A stretch of 64,000 nucleotides of DNA from CAYPHY01 sp964410625 (GCA_964410625.1 CAYPHY010000021.1:13966-77965), one strand, 5' to 3'; positions 42,295-51,191 are shown, numbered from the stretch's first letter. Made by a program: numbers and translations. Notes: a model not told the origin generated them from the sequence alone.

Positions 42295-44352
42295 ATGTTG
42301 CACAATAAGCGACTTGGGCTGTATTTGGCCCTATTTACCGTGCTGGCGCTGGTGCTTGTAGCCTGCCAGCCGCAAACCCAGGTTGTCGAAGTGACCCGCG
42401 TGGTCACCGAGACGATCGTCGAAGAAGGTCAGGAAGTCGTGGTGACCAGCATTGTCACCGAGACAGAAGAGGTTGTCGTCACCGCGACGCCGGAACCTGT
42501 CGAAGAAGTTTCGCTGACTGCCCCCGATCCGACAACGTATACCGAGTTGCTCTTTGGTGATATCAACACCCTCGACCCGGCCCTGGCTTATGACACTGCC
42601 AGCAGCCGCGCGTTGGATCAAATTCTTGAGCCGCTGATCTGGTATAACTATACCGACGCGACCACCTACGTTCCCATGCTGGCGACGGAAGTACCCAGCC
42701 TGGAGAATGGCGGTATCTCTGAAGATGGCATGACCTACACCTTCAATATCCGCGAAGGCGTTACCTTCCATGATGGTGGCACGCTGGAACCCCACGATGT
42801 GGCCTATACCTTCCAGCGCGGTCTGCTGCAATCGGACCCGAACGGCCCGCAGTGGCTGTTTATTGAGCCATTGATGGGTTACTTTGATACCCACGACATC
42901 ACCGAGGAAATCGGCGGTGGCGAGTATGGTGGCGATCCCGAAGCTTTGGTTGCCAATGCTTCCGCGGAAGAGTTGTTGGCGACCTGTGAGAAGGTGAAGG
43001 CGGCCGTTGTCGCTGATGACGACGCTGGGACCGTTACCTTCAATCTGGTGCAGCCGTGGGGTCCTTTCCTGGCTACGATGGCCGGCACCTGGGGCCGCAT
43101 CATTGATATGGAATGGGCGGTTGAGCAAGGCTCCTGGGATGGCGACTGCGCCACCTGGCAAAACCACTACGCTCCTGGTGCAGCGAACTCGGAACTGACG
43201 AGTGTTGTCAACGGGACCGGCCCCTATGCCCTGGAATACTGGACGCCTGGTGAGGAATATGTCCTGACGGCGAACCAGAACTACTGGCGCACCGAGCCGA
43301 TGTGGGAAGGTGGACCTTCGGGCGTGCCCACAATTGAGACCGTTATCATCCGTCAGGTTGATGAATGGGGTACTCGTTTCGCCTCCTTGCAAGCCGGTGA
43401 TGCCGAGTGGGTCTCGGTTAACCTGGAGAACTACTCCCAGGTTGATGCGCTAGTTGGTGAAAGCTGCAATTGGGAAACCTTTGAATGTACGCCAACCGAA
43501 ACGCCGGACGGCCCGCTGCGTCGCTGGGACGATCTGCCCAGCACCTCCCGTACCGACGTTTTCCTGACCTGGAACGTGGCCGAGGGTTCGCCCTATATCG
43601 GCAGCGCCCAGCTGGACGGCAATGGTATCCCCAATGACTTCTTCAGCGACATCAATGTTCGTAAAGCGATGGCTACCTGCTTCGATTACGAGACCTACAT
43701 CGCTGAGGCGTTGAGCGGCCGCGGTGTGCGCAACAACGGCCCGATCATCCTCGACATGTTGGGCTACAACCTCGATGGACCGATGTATGAGTACAACCCC
43801 GAGGAATGTGCCGCCTATCTTGAGGAAGCGCATGGTGGGCAGTTGCCGGAGACCGGCTTCCGCTTCCAGATCGCTTTCAACACCGGCAACACCACGCGCC
43901 AGACCGTAGGCGCGATCTACCAGTCGGAGATGGCAGCGATCAACCCGCTGTACCAGATTGAACTGGTTGGTTTGCCCTGGCCGACCTTCCTGCGTTCCTT
44001 CGCCGCCAGCCAGTTGCCCGTTTCGGTCAGCGGTTGGCTCGAGGATATCCATGACCCGCACAACTGGGTCCATCCGTACACGGTTGGTACCTTCGCTGGC
44101 CGGTCTGGCCTTCCCGCAGAAGTGACGGCGCAATTCCAGGAAATGGTCACCGCTGGTGTGTCGGCTTCCGACCCGGCAGAGCGCGAAGCGGTCTACTTTG
44201 ACCTGCAACAAGCTTACTACGATCAGGCTGTTGGCGTGATCCTCGCCCAGGCAACCTCGAATCGTTATGAGCAACGTTGGGTCGAAGGCTGGTATCAGAA
44301 CACGGCCGCCTTTGCACCTTACTACTACGCGATGTCTTTGCGTGGCGAGTAA
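42295..44352 (+). CDS. Oligopeptide-type ABC transporter substrate-binding lipoprotein 2
   Basis: 685 aa. Lipobox VAC (Cys24), the same Val/Thr-rich linker as the paralogue at 37437, then the SBP_bac_5 fold with LDPALAYDTASSRALDQILEPL, DGMTYTFNIREGVTFHDGGTLEPHDVAYTFQRGL and FLRSFAASQLPVSVSGWLEDIHDPHNW. The two proteins match along their whole length. GGAGGAG lies 12 nt before the ATG. Two receptors for one ATPase pair suggest two ligand classes. Confidence 0.93.
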   Translation: MLHNKRLGLYLALFTVLALVLVACQPQTQVVEVTRVVTETIVEEGQEVVVTSIVTETEEVVVTATPEPVEEVSLTAPDPTTYTELLFGDINTLDPALAYDTASSRALDQILEPLIWYNYTDATTYVPMLATEVPSLENGGISEDGMTYTFNIREGVTFHDGGTLEPHDVAYTFQRGLLQSDPNGPQWLFIEPLMGYFDTHDITEEIGGGEYGGDPEALVANASAEELLATCEKVKAAVVADDDAGTVTFNLVQPWGPFLATMAGTWGRIIDMEWAVEQGSWDGDCATWQNHYAPGAANSELTSVVNGTGPYALEYWTPGEEYVLTANQNYWRTEPMWEGGPSGVPTIETVIIRQVDEWGTRFASLQAGDAEWVSVNLENYSQVDALVGESCNWETFECTPTETPDGPLRRWDDLPSTSRTDVFLTWNVAEGSPYIGSAQLDGNGIPNDFFSDINVRKAMATCFDYETYIAEALSGRGVRNNGPIILDMLGYNLDGPMYEYNPEECAAYLEEAHGGQLPETGFRFQIAFNTGNTTRQTVGAIYQSEMAAINPLYQIELVGLPWPTFLRSFAASQLPVSVSGWLEDIHDPHNWVHPYTVGTFAGRSGLPAEVTAQFQEMVTAGVSASDPAEREAVYFDLQQAYYDQAVGVILAQATSNRYEQRWVEGWYQNTAAFAPYYYAMSLRGE

Positions 44353-44422
44353 GCTGATTGTTTTCAATGCGATAGCACCGGCTGGTCCTTGATTGGCCGG
44401 TTGCTTATCTAGCAGCTTAATA

Positions 44423-44458
44423 CAAGGTGGGCCGCCTTTTTGGAGGTGGTCCACCTTG
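44423..44458 (+). terminator. Strong hairpin after substrate-binding protein 2
   Basis: CAAGGTGG (44423-44430) / CCACCTTG (44451-44458), extended inward by GCCGCC/GGTGGT with G-U pairs. The T-run sits in the loop and not after the stem, so it may lower readthrough into the permease genes without fully stopping it. Confidence 0.55.
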
Positions 44459-44470
44459 TCGCCCACCTTG

Positions 44471-44500
44471 TGGGCAAGCAAGCATTGGGCAAGCAAGCAT
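44471..44500. repeat. Tandem 15-nt repeat TGGGCAAGCAAGCAT x2
   Basis: Two exact consecutive copies behind the hairpin at 44423-44458; no coding role seen. Confidence 0.7.
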
Positions 44501-44695
44501 AGCTATTTCATTAATATGGTTGATGGTGGCTAGGATTATTAGCAGGATAGATTTATAAATGAAGATGAGTGAGCATGAGTGCGGCCGACATTCATGAGTA
44601 GTCATGTTTATTTATGAATGATTGTCAACCACCGTTTTGCCTGGTTAAAGTCTTTACTTATTCAATTAAGGAGCGTTGCTCAGGAGTAAGAAACT

Positions 44696-45760
44696 ATGAC
44701 CGCTTTTATCATCCGTCGTCTACTGATCATGCCGATCATTTTGCTCGGCGTCTCCATTCTGATCTTTGGGATGTTGCAGATTCTTGGCCCTGTGGAGCGT
44801 TCCGCGCTTTACGTACGGGATATTCCGAAGAACGAGCAGCAAGTAGCGGCCGTTATTCGCCGTTATGGTCTGGATGATCCCTTCTTTACCCAATACGGCC
44901 GTTGGCTGGTGGGCCGTACTGATCCCGTAACGGGTGAGCGGATCGGTGGCGTCTTGCGCGGCGATCTCGGCTTTTCACGTACAGGACGCGAGCCGGTGAT
45001 TGATCTGCTGAAGCGGCGTCTGCCGCCGACACTGGAACTCGCTATCTGGAGCATGATCCCGACGGTAGGCATCGGTATCTGGCTGGGCATTAAATCCGCC
45101 ATTCACCACAACAAACCGCTCGATCAGTTCTCGCGAATATTTGCCATCCTCGGCACATCGTTGCCAACCTTTGTGGTGGCATTGCTGATGATCCTCGTCT
45201 TTTACGCCTGGCTTGATTGGTTCCAGCCCGGCCGACTTTCCACAGCCTTTGGCCTGGAGGTGAATCGCGCTGGTTTCACCAATTACACCGGGATGGTGAC
45301 GGTGGATGCCTTGCTCAATTTGCGCTTCGATATTTTCATTGACGCCCTGCGCCATCTAATCATGCCAGTCGCGACACTGTCGATCATCTCCACAGCGCTG
45401 CTGCTGAAGGTAACGCGCTCTTCGATGTTGGAGGTGTTGCGCCAGGATTATGTGACCACCGCGCGGGCAAAAGGGTTGGCGGAGAAGACGGTCATCAACC
45501 GCCATGTGCGGCGCAACGCGCTCATTCCCGTCACCACCATTGCCGGGGCGACAGTAGCCGGTCTCTTTAATGGTGTGGTAATCACGGAGACCGTTTTTAA
45601 CTTCCCTGGTCTTGGTTCGGCCGCGGCCGAGGCTGCGCTCAGTCTAGACGTGCTGACGATGCTTGGCTACGCGCTTTTCACCGCCATTCTATTCGTGGCT
45701 ACCAATCTGGTTGTTGATATTTTGTATGCAGTGGTTGACCCACGTGTCCGCCTCGACTAA
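44696..45760 (+). CDS. oppB: Oligopeptide ABC transporter permease (DppB/OppB-like), first set
   Basis: 354 aa. Begins TAFIIRRLLIMPIILLGVSILIFGMLQI, with the periplasmic loop typical of OppB and the coupling motif VLRQDYVTTARAKGLAEKTVINRHVRRNALIPV (EAA loop). It ends DILYAVVDPRVRLD, the usual DppB end. AGGAG precedes the ATG. Works with the next gene as a heterodimeric channel. Confidence 0.93.
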   Translation: MTAFIIRRLLIMPIILLGVSILIFGMLQILGPVERSALYVRDIPKNEQQVAAVIRRYGLDDPFFTQYGRWLVGRTDPVTGERIGGVLRGDLGFSRTGREPVIDLLKRRLPPTLELAIWSMIPTVGIGIWLGIKSAIHHNKPLDQFSRIFAILGTSLPTFVVALLMILVFYAWLDWFQPGRLSTAFGLEVNRAGFTNYTGMVTVDALLNLRFDIFIDALRHLIMPVATLSIISTALLLKVTRSSMLEVLRQDYVTTARAKGLAEKTVINRHVRRNALIPVTTIAGATVAGLFNGVVITETVFNFPGLGSAAAEAALSLDVLTMLGYALFTAILFVATNLVVDILYAVVDPRVRLD

Positions 45761-45842
45761 TGAGTGGCTAGTGGGTTAGTGGTTAGTGAATAGTGTTGAG
45801 CATTCTAGCCACTAATCACTACCCACTAATCACTGTTCCACT
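45760..45842. repeat. GAGTGGCTAGTGGGTTAGTGG inverted repeat
   Basis: GTGGCTAGTGGGTTAGTGG units, loop, then TAGCCACTAATCACTACCCAC units between the two permease genes. Confidence 0.85.
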
Positions 45843-45862
45843 AAATCAAGGGAGAAAAGACG

Positions 45863-46924
45863 ATGACCGCACTAATTGAGCCATCAGGAGATCCTGCAAG
45901 CATCAAAGCTGTCGAGTTAGGTGTTGCCCTGGAGGAGCAAAACCGTTTGGAAAAAGCGGTAGGGCCGGAGTGGGCGCGACTGATTCGTGGTGTTTTTACC
46001 AATCCACTTTCTGTTATTGGGCTGATTATCATCACCCTTTTTATCGTAACGGCGTTGTTGGCCCCTGTTCTGGCCCCTGCTCCTAATGAGCGTTGGGACC
46101 CTTATGTGATCCCGCGTGACGGCTTTCGCGCCGAACCACAGCCCCCCGGCACACCCTGGACTCGCGACGCGCCTGCTCATGTGCCGGGTTGGTACCGTTT
46201 GTTGACGGGTAATGAAGAGTGGGTCCATTTGCTGGGGACCACCGGCGGTCAATATGATATCTGGTACGGCGTTATTTGGGGCAGCCGCACGGCATTGATT
46301 GCCGGCACCATTGTGGTAGCTGCTTCGGCGATCATCGGCATTTTGATTGGAACGGCCGCCGGTTTTTATGGCGGTTGGATCGGTGAAGTCCTGATGCGCC
46401 TGGTGGAGGTGTTTATTGCCTTCCCCTTCATCGTCGGGGCGTTGATCTTGGCCTCGTTGTTGACGCCGATTTTCGGCCGAAGTATCGTCCCTTCGGCCAT
46501 TGCGCTGATCATCTTTGGTTGGACAACTTACGCGCGTCTGTTGCGCGGCGATATTTTGGCGACCAAAGAGCGCGAATACGTCCTTGCCGCGCGGGCCAGC
46601 GGCGCGACCGATGGTCACCTGATGTTAAAACATATCATCCCCAATGCGATCTTCCCGACATTGGTCGTGTTGTCGCTGGACATGGGAACGATTGTCCTGT
46701 CCTTTGCCACGCTCAGCTTTTTGGGCATTGGCGTCCAGGAAGGGTATGCCGATTGGGGGCAAATCGTTAGCTTTGCTCGCGCCTGGATTTTGACCCTGCA
46801 CATTCAATGGTACACTATTGTCTTTCCTGGTCTGGCTCTGTTGCTCTATGGTTTGGGCTGGAACCTGGTTGGCGATTCCCTGCGCGATATTCTCGACCCG
46901 AAACTGCGCGGTAAAACTAGTTAG
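45863..46924 (+). CDS. oppC: Oligopeptide ABC transporter permease (DppC/OppC-like), first set
   Basis: 353 aa. An N-terminal soluble segment of about 35 residues precedes the first helix (PLSVIGLIIITLFIVTALLAPVLAP). Loops carry the OppC extracytoplasmic domain (HLLGTTGGQYDIWYGVIWGSRTAL) and the coupling motif LLRGDILATKEREYVLAARASGATDGHLMLKHIIPN. Ends with DSLRDILDPKLRG. GGGAGAA before the ATG. Confidence 0.93.
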   Translation: MTALIEPSGDPASIKAVELGVALEEQNRLEKAVGPEWARLIRGVFTNPLSVIGLIIITLFIVTALLAPVLAPAPNERWDPYVIPRDGFRAEPQPPGTPWTRDAPAHVPGWYRLLTGNEEWVHLLGTTGGQYDIWYGVIWGSRTALIAGTIVVAASAIIGILIGTAAGFYGGWIGEVLMRLVEVFIAFPFIVGALILASLLTPIFGRSIVPSAIALIIFGWTTYARLLRGDILATKEREYVLAARASGATDGHLMLKHIIPNAIFPTLVVLSLDMGTIVLSFATLSFLGIGVQEGYADWGQIVSFARAWILTLHIQWYTIVFPGLALLLYGLGWNLVGDSLRDILDPKLRGKTS

Positions 46925-46985
46925 TAGCGAATGATGAGTGACGAGTGGTGAGATACTTTACTCCCCACTCGCCACTCCCCACTGT
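46921..46985. repeat. GATGAGTGACGAGTGGTGAG inverted repeat
   Basis: Purine/T-rich units, loop ATACTTTA, then CTCCCCACTCGCCACTCCCC units after the first permease pair. Confidence 0.8.
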
Positions 46986-46993
46986 TTTTAAGG

Positions 46994-47022
46994 AGGCGGG
47001 CTGCTTTATGGCCCGCCTTTTC
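46994..47022 (+). terminator. Hairpin spanning the start codon of the cytochrome c-like gene
   Basis: AGGCGGGC (46994-47001) / GCCCGCCT (47011-47018), a 9-nt loop containing the ATG at 47008, then TTTCTT. It looks like an intrinsic terminator but overlaps the likely ribosome site and start of the next gene. Confidence 0.6.
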
Positions 47023-47808
47023 TTCCGGTTGTCTATGCATCGTCTTTTTGTGGCGGTTGCCTCTGTTCTGTTTGCTCTATTCGCGCTTGTCTCTCTTGTG
47101 GCTGGCCAGGAAACACCAATGCCGAATATGACCTTGACGCCACCCACCTCGAATATTGAGGCCACGCCAACGATTGATCGCCTTGCGCCGCCGCCTACGG
47201 TTGTCTCGCCGACTCAGGCTGACGAGGGGGACTATCTCTTTTGGCTGCACTGCCAGCCTTGTCATGGCGACCAGGGGCAGGGGCTGACCGACGAATGGCG
47301 GATGCAATATCCCGAAACAGAACAGTATTGTTGGAACTCCGGTTGTCATGGCAACAATCCCTATGAGGGCGGATTTACCATCCCAACCGTGGTCCCGGCC
47401 GTTGTTGGCGATGGGTCGCTGGCACGCTTTCAGACGCTGGGCCAGCTCTATGACTACATACGGGTGGCAATGCCGCTTTCCTTTCCGGGTACGCTGACTG
47501 AAGAGGAGTATCTGGCGATTACCGCTTTTCTGGCGCAGCGCCACGGCATGTGGGACGGCCGCACGCTGGACGCAGTTCGTATCCATGATTTGCGCTTGCA
47601 GCCGGAAACAACGGCCGAAAGCGGTACGCTCGAGGGGAGCAACATTGGCGCAACTCCAACGGCCGCGCTTGCCGCCACACCGGTCGCTCCAACGGCTGGC
47701 TCCGTCCATGGGGCGGAATCGAGTCCGTCGCCGGTCGTGTGGGGAATCGTGGCGCTTATCGCCTTACTGATGGTTGGAGGGGTTGGTGTGTGGTGGCGAA
47801 ATCGTTAG
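47008..47808 (+). CDS. Membrane-anchored cytochrome c-like protein
   Basis: 266 aa from the ATG at 47008 (AAGGAGG 11 nt upstream; another ATG at 47035 is possible). Signal/anchor helix (about 12-32), Pro/Thr linker, then a class I cytochrome c-like domain. Heme site C82-QP-C85-H86 (CQPCHGDQGQGL), a possible axial Met in IRVAMPLSFPG (M155) and the C-terminal helix EEYLAITAFLAQRHGMW. A second Cys pair, C108...C113-H114 (CWNSGCHG), has CX4CH spacing. A Thr/Ala-rich linker and a C-terminal helix (about 241-262, VVWGIVALIALLMVGGVGVWW) end the protein. It lies between two permease pairs of the oligopeptide cluster; why is not known. Confidence 0.8.
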   Translation: MARLFFRLSMHRLFVAVASVLFALFALVSLVAGQETPMPNMTLTPPTSNIEATPTIDRLAPPPTVVSPTQADEGDYLFWLHCQPCHGDQGQGLTDEWRMQYPETEQYCWNSGCHGNNPYEGGFTIPTVVPAVVGDGSLARFQTLGQLYDYIRVAMPLSFPGTLTEEEYLAITAFLAQRHGMWDGRTLDAVRIHDLRLQPETTAESGTLEGSNIGATPTAALAATPVAPTAGSVHGAESSPSPVVWGIVALIALLMVGGVGVWWRNR

Positions 47809-48950
47809 CCATTCAATTTGATTCGGCCCCAGAGGCTCATACTCGCAAACGGTACCAGCAGCTAGGCTTGCTCAATGGCTTGCTAATCGGTTTGGCGTTG
47901 GCCCTCGGCGCCTGGGCACAAGAAGCGATCGGTACGATTGGGCTGCCTTATCCGCTGGCGTTGCCCACGCTCCTGGTCAGCGCATTGGCGCTGATCATCT
48001 TCTGTGCTGTTGTGGGTTGGCTGACCAGTCGCCTTGCCCGCACCTGGCTGACTTCAATTTGCTGGTTCCTGGCCGGGGTGATTGTGACGCTGTTTATCGG
48101 CTTCCAGCCCTATACTGGCCGTACCTGGACTATCTGGCTGGCTGACACTCGTTTTTGGGGATTGAATGTCTTTCCCTACCAGGCTCAAGGGACGCTAGCC
48201 GGGCTGATTATCGGCGGCTTTTTTGTCCTGCTGGCTCTGACCGTCTTAGGGATTATTCAAAACTATCGCCTGGAAAATATGGTTGGCGAATTGGGTTCGG
48301 CCCGGCGATTTGATCGCAGCATCTGGATTCAGCTGTTGTGGCCTGTGCCGGTTGTTTTCCTGGTGGCGTTGATTACCGCTGGCTCAATCGAAAATCCAGC
48401 CGCGCAATCGGTGGGTGTGATCCACGAGGTGATTGAAGTCGGCCGTACCTTCGAAGGGGATGAAGCGGAACTCTTCCAGTTGAGTTTGGAGGAGGGGGTC
48501 AGCTATTCGGCCATTCGCGGCGTGCGTGATCAATTGACAGCCAATTACACACTGAGCATTGGCGACGTGAACCCGGCTACCAGCTCGGTGATTGTTGTTG
48601 CCCATTTTGACAATGGCGCGTGGATCAATTGCCGGGTGATTGCCGGGCAGGCCAGCTTTTGTGAAGATGCTTCGCGACCGTACACTACCGGTCTTGTTGA
48701 GCTAATCAACGGTATAGCGGCGGCCGAGGATTGTCGTAACTGCCAACCGCAGGCCAGTGCCGAGTGGACAAGCTGGCTACGCGCCCGCCAGCCTTCGTTG
48801 GGGGATGCTCCCCAGGTCACGCGTGTGGCTCAGTGGGGTAGCGAAGTCTTAATGCGCCTTGAATCGGCGACGGGTGACGCGGCCGTTGAGTGTTGGTTCA
48901 CTGGCTTGCAGCCTGTGCAATTAAGGAGTTGTGAAGAGGTTGGTAGTTGA
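47790..48950 (+). CDS. Unrecognised membrane protein with C-terminal extracytoplasmic domain
   Basis: 386 aa from GTG 47790 (GGAGG 9 nt upstream); overlaps the cytochrome c-like gene by 19 nt, so the two are probably translated together. About five hydrophobic helices lie in the first ~215 residues (near 24-41, 53-75, 84-101, 130-155, 180-205). The rest is soluble, with the Cys-bearing segments INCRVIAGQASFCED and DCRNCQPQA. Family not recognised; no catalytic motif seen. The overlap with the cytochrome gene suggests a functional pair. Confidence 0.7.
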   Translation: MVAKSLAIQFDSAPEAHTRKRYQQLGLLNGLLIGLALALGAWAQEAIGTIGLPYPLALPTLLVSALALIIFCAVVGWLTSRLARTWLTSICWFLAGVIVTLFIGFQPYTGRTWTIWLADTRFWGLNVFPYQAQGTLAGLIIGGFFVLLALTVLGIIQNYRLENMVGELGSARRFDRSIWIQLLWPVPVVFLVALITAGSIENPAAQSVGVIHEVIEVGRTFEGDEAELFQLSLEEGVSYSAIRGVRDQLTANYTLSIGDVNPATSSVIVVAHFDNGAWINCRVIAGQASFCEDASRPYTTGLVELINGIAAAEDCRNCQPQASAEWTSWLRARQPSLGDAPQVTRVAQWGSEVLMRLESATGDAAVECWFTGLQPVQLRSCEEVGS

Positions 48951-49046
48951 TAGTAGTCAGTTAGCAGTCGGCAGTAGACAGCGGCCGTAGGTAGGCGGTC
49001 TCATATTACTGCTGACTGCATACCGCTGACTGACTGCTGCTCGCTT
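48946..49046. repeat. GATAGTAGTCAGTTAGCAGTC inverted repeat
   Basis: AGTCAGTTAGCAGTCGGCAGT units, then after GGCGGTCTCATAT the complementary ACTGCTGACTGCATACCGCTG units. It fills the spacer before the second permease pair. Confidence 0.8.
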
Positions 49047-49054
49047 TCAAAAAT

Positions 49055-50119
49055 ATGTGGTCATTTACAAAACTTGTCCTCCAGCGTCTACTGGTCATAC
49101 CGCTGACACTGTTTGTGGTTACGGCCGTGCTTTATGCGATTGTGATGATCGCCCCGCCAGAGGCGCGGGCTGAGCTTTACATGCCGCCGCGGACGCCGCG
49201 CTTTCAGACGATCGAGCAGCGGGAAAACATGATCAATCGCATTATCGCCGAAAATGGGCTGGATGATCCTTATCCGGTGCAATATGTCAGATGGGTTTCG
49301 CGGCTGCTGAGCGGCGACTGGGGCTATAGCCCGGTGTTCGGCACGGATGTGCTTGAGTTGATTCGTATGCGCCTGCCGGTGACGTTGGAGCTGACCTTTT
49401 ACTCTGTTGTCTTGCTGATCCCTATCGCGTTGATTAGTGGAGTGGTGGCGGGTTGGCGGCCGCACAGCCAGTTAGACAATAGTTTCCGCTTCACTGCCTT
49501 TTTGGCGACGGCGATCCCGCCGTTCATCCTCGGCCTTTTTTTGCTCTCTATCTTTTATGTCGGCCTGGGTTGGTTTCCGCCGGAGCGCAGCGGTATTCAT
49601 CGCATCGTCCTCCAACGCGCCGGTTTCCAACCTTTCACCGGCTTCCTGACTTTAGACGGTATCTTGAACGGCCGTTTGGATGTTACCCTGGACGCATTTC
49701 GCCATCTCGTTTTGCCCGTCTTCACCTTGAGCCTCTTCCATTGGGCGACGATCAGCCGCGTGGCGCGAGTTTCTACGATAGAAGAAAAGAATAGAGAGTA
49801 TATTACTTCAGCCAGGGCCAGAGGACTGCCCCGTTCCAGCGTGCTTTGGCGACACGCTTTTCGCAATGTACTGCTTCCAGCGACAACGGCGGCCACACTG
49901 TCGGCCGCTTCGCTGGTCACTGGGGTGTTTGTCATTGAGGAGATCTTTGGATTCAATGGTTTGTCGGCGTTGGTCACCGATAGCATGGATGGCACGCCGG
50001 ATTCGGCCGTTGTCTTGGGCTTTGCGGTGGTCAGCGTATTGCTAGTACTACCGATTATGGTCGTGCTGGATATTATTAAGCATTTCATTGATCCACGGTT
50101 GAGGACGGATGAGGGGTGA
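49055..50119 (+). CDS. Oligopeptide ABC transporter permease (DppB/OppB-like), second set
   Basis: 354 aa. Starts MWSFTKLVLQRLLVIPLTLFVVTAVLYAIV; coupling motif IEEKNREYITSARARGLPRSSVLWRHAFRNVLLPA; ends DIIKHFIDPRLRTDEG. Diverged from the first-set OppB-like protein but the same family and length. No strong Shine-Dalgarno sequence before 49055, the spacer being a repeat. Confidence 0.91.
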   Translation: MWSFTKLVLQRLLVIPLTLFVVTAVLYAIVMIAPPEARAELYMPPRTPRFQTIEQRENMINRIIAENGLDDPYPVQYVRWVSRLLSGDWGYSPVFGTDVLELIRMRLPVTLELTFYSVVLLIPIALISGVVAGWRPHSQLDNSFRFTAFLATAIPPFILGLFLLSIFYVGLGWFPPERSGIHRIVLQRAGFQPFTGFLTLDGILNGRLDVTLDAFRHLVLPVFTLSLFHWATISRVARVSTIEEKNREYITSARARGLPRSSVLWRHAFRNVLLPATTAATLSAASLVTGVFVIEEIFGFNGLSALVTDSMDGTPDSAVVLGFAVVSVLLVLPIMVVLDIIKHFIDPRLRTDEG

Positions 50120-50145
50120 GGGATGGATGAAGGATGAATCTCTTC
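50117..50145. repeat. GGGTGAGGGATGGATGAAGGATG repeat
   Basis: Single-sided copy of the GGATGAAGG family between the second-set permease genes. Confidence 0.7.
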
Positions 50146-50207
50146 TTCCTGCTGCGGCCGTTAGCCTCTGAGGGAACCAACCAACTCCGGTTTGGTAATT
50201 TTGAAAG

Positions 50208-51191
50208 ATGATCCATTGGCGACTTTTTTTAAAGAGTAAACAAAACCTGTTCGGACTACTATTGGTGTTGCTATTTGTCGGGATGGCGCTGCTCGCTCCC
50301 TGGCTTTCCCCGCCCCTCGACCCCGATAATCCAGACCCATTTAAGCCGCTGACGCAATCTTTCCAAAGGCTGCCCGAACCACCCAGCGCGGAAGCGATCT
50401 TGGGAACGGCTCCGCAAATACGCTCGTTGCCCATGTTTGGCATTGCCCCAGGTCAGGATGCGGCCTTCCAGTGGGATGTCTACCACACCCTGATTTGGGG
50501 ATCGCGCTCCGCTTTGCGCTTTGGGCTGATGGTCACGCTGCTCACCGCCACATTTGGCGTTTTAGTTGGCGCCATTAGCGGTTATGTGGGCGGTCTGTTT
50601 GAGCGGGTAGTGATGCGCATCACCGACGCTTTTCTGGCCTTCCCGATTATCGCGGCCATCTGGGTTTTCCAGCGGCTGTTTTACGGCCGTCTTTTCGACC
50701 TTTTTCTCACCGACCGCTCCGTTTTAACTTCTTGGGAACTCTTTCTCGATTACTGGAATATTGACCCGATTTTGCTGGCGTTGGTTGCTTTTTCCTGGAT
50801 GCCCTACGCGCGTGTCATCAATGCGCGGGTGAACCAGTTACGGGGGGCGGAGTTTGTGCAAGCGGCCGAGTCGCTGGGGGCCAGCCGTTGGCGTATCTTG
50901 TTTTATCATCTGCTGCCCAACTCCATCTCCCCGGCGATTGTTTTGGCCGCCCGCGATGTGGGGGCGATGGTCATCCTGGCCTCGGCCTTCATCTTCATCG
51001 GTTTCGGCGGCAATGTCGCCTGGGGCATCTTGCTCGTCTCCAGCCGCGACTATGTGATCGGCATAAGCGGCAATCCCCTGGCTTATTGGTGGACATTTGT
51101 CCCCGTTTCGTTGGCGTTGATCTTGTTTAGCGTCGGCTGGAATTTGCTGGGAGATGGGCTAAATACCGTGTTGAATCCGTATCGCACTTGA
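50208..51191 (+). CDS. Oligopeptide ABC transporter permease (DppC/OppC-like), second set
   Basis: 327 aa. First helix NLFGLLLVLLFVGMALLAPWL, extracytoplasmic loop with DVYHTLIWGSRSALRFGL, coupling motif VNQLRGAEFVQAAESLGASRWRILFYHLLPN, C-terminal end SVGWNLLGDGLNTVLNPY. Forms the channel with the previous gene. It has no ATPase genes of its own, so it must share the OppDF-like pair or use another. Confidence 0.9.
   Translation: MIHWRLFLKSKQNLFGLLLVLLFVGMALLAPWLSPPLDPDNPDPFKPLTQSFQRLPEPPSAEAILGTAPQIRSLPMFGIAPGQDAAFQWDVYHTLIWGSRSALRFGLMVTLLTATFGVLVGAISGYVGGLFERVVMRITDAFLAFPIIAAIWVFQRLFYGRLFDLFLTDRSVLTSWELFLDYWNIDPILLALVAFSWMPYARVINARVNQLRGAEFVQAAESLGASRWRILFYHLLPNSISPAIVLAARDVGAMVILASAFIFIGFGGNVAWGILLVSSRDYVIGISGNPLAYWWTFVPVSLALILFSVGWNLLGDGLNTVLNPYRT

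Larger units (their letters stand above)
44353..44695. other. Spacer between substrate-binding protein 2 and permeases
   Basis: 343 nt without a gene. It holds a weaker ACCGGC/GCCGGT hairpin (44377-44401), a strong hairpin (44423-44458), a tandem 15-nt repeat TGGGCAAGCAAGCAT (44471-44500) and an AT-rich stretch, ending in AGGAG before the permease ATG. Confidence 0.65.

Noticed and set aside
42331..44496. Two long open frames on the minus strand across substrate-binding protein 2 (353 and 348 codons)
   Set aside because: They lie antisense to a gene with clear family motifs, are rich in His, Gly and Arg as expected from codon bias, and show no family pattern.
46994..47022. A riboswitch or RNA thermometer at the cytochrome gene start
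   Set aside because: Only one short stem is visible and it resembles a terminator; there is no extra conserved structure to support a sensor.
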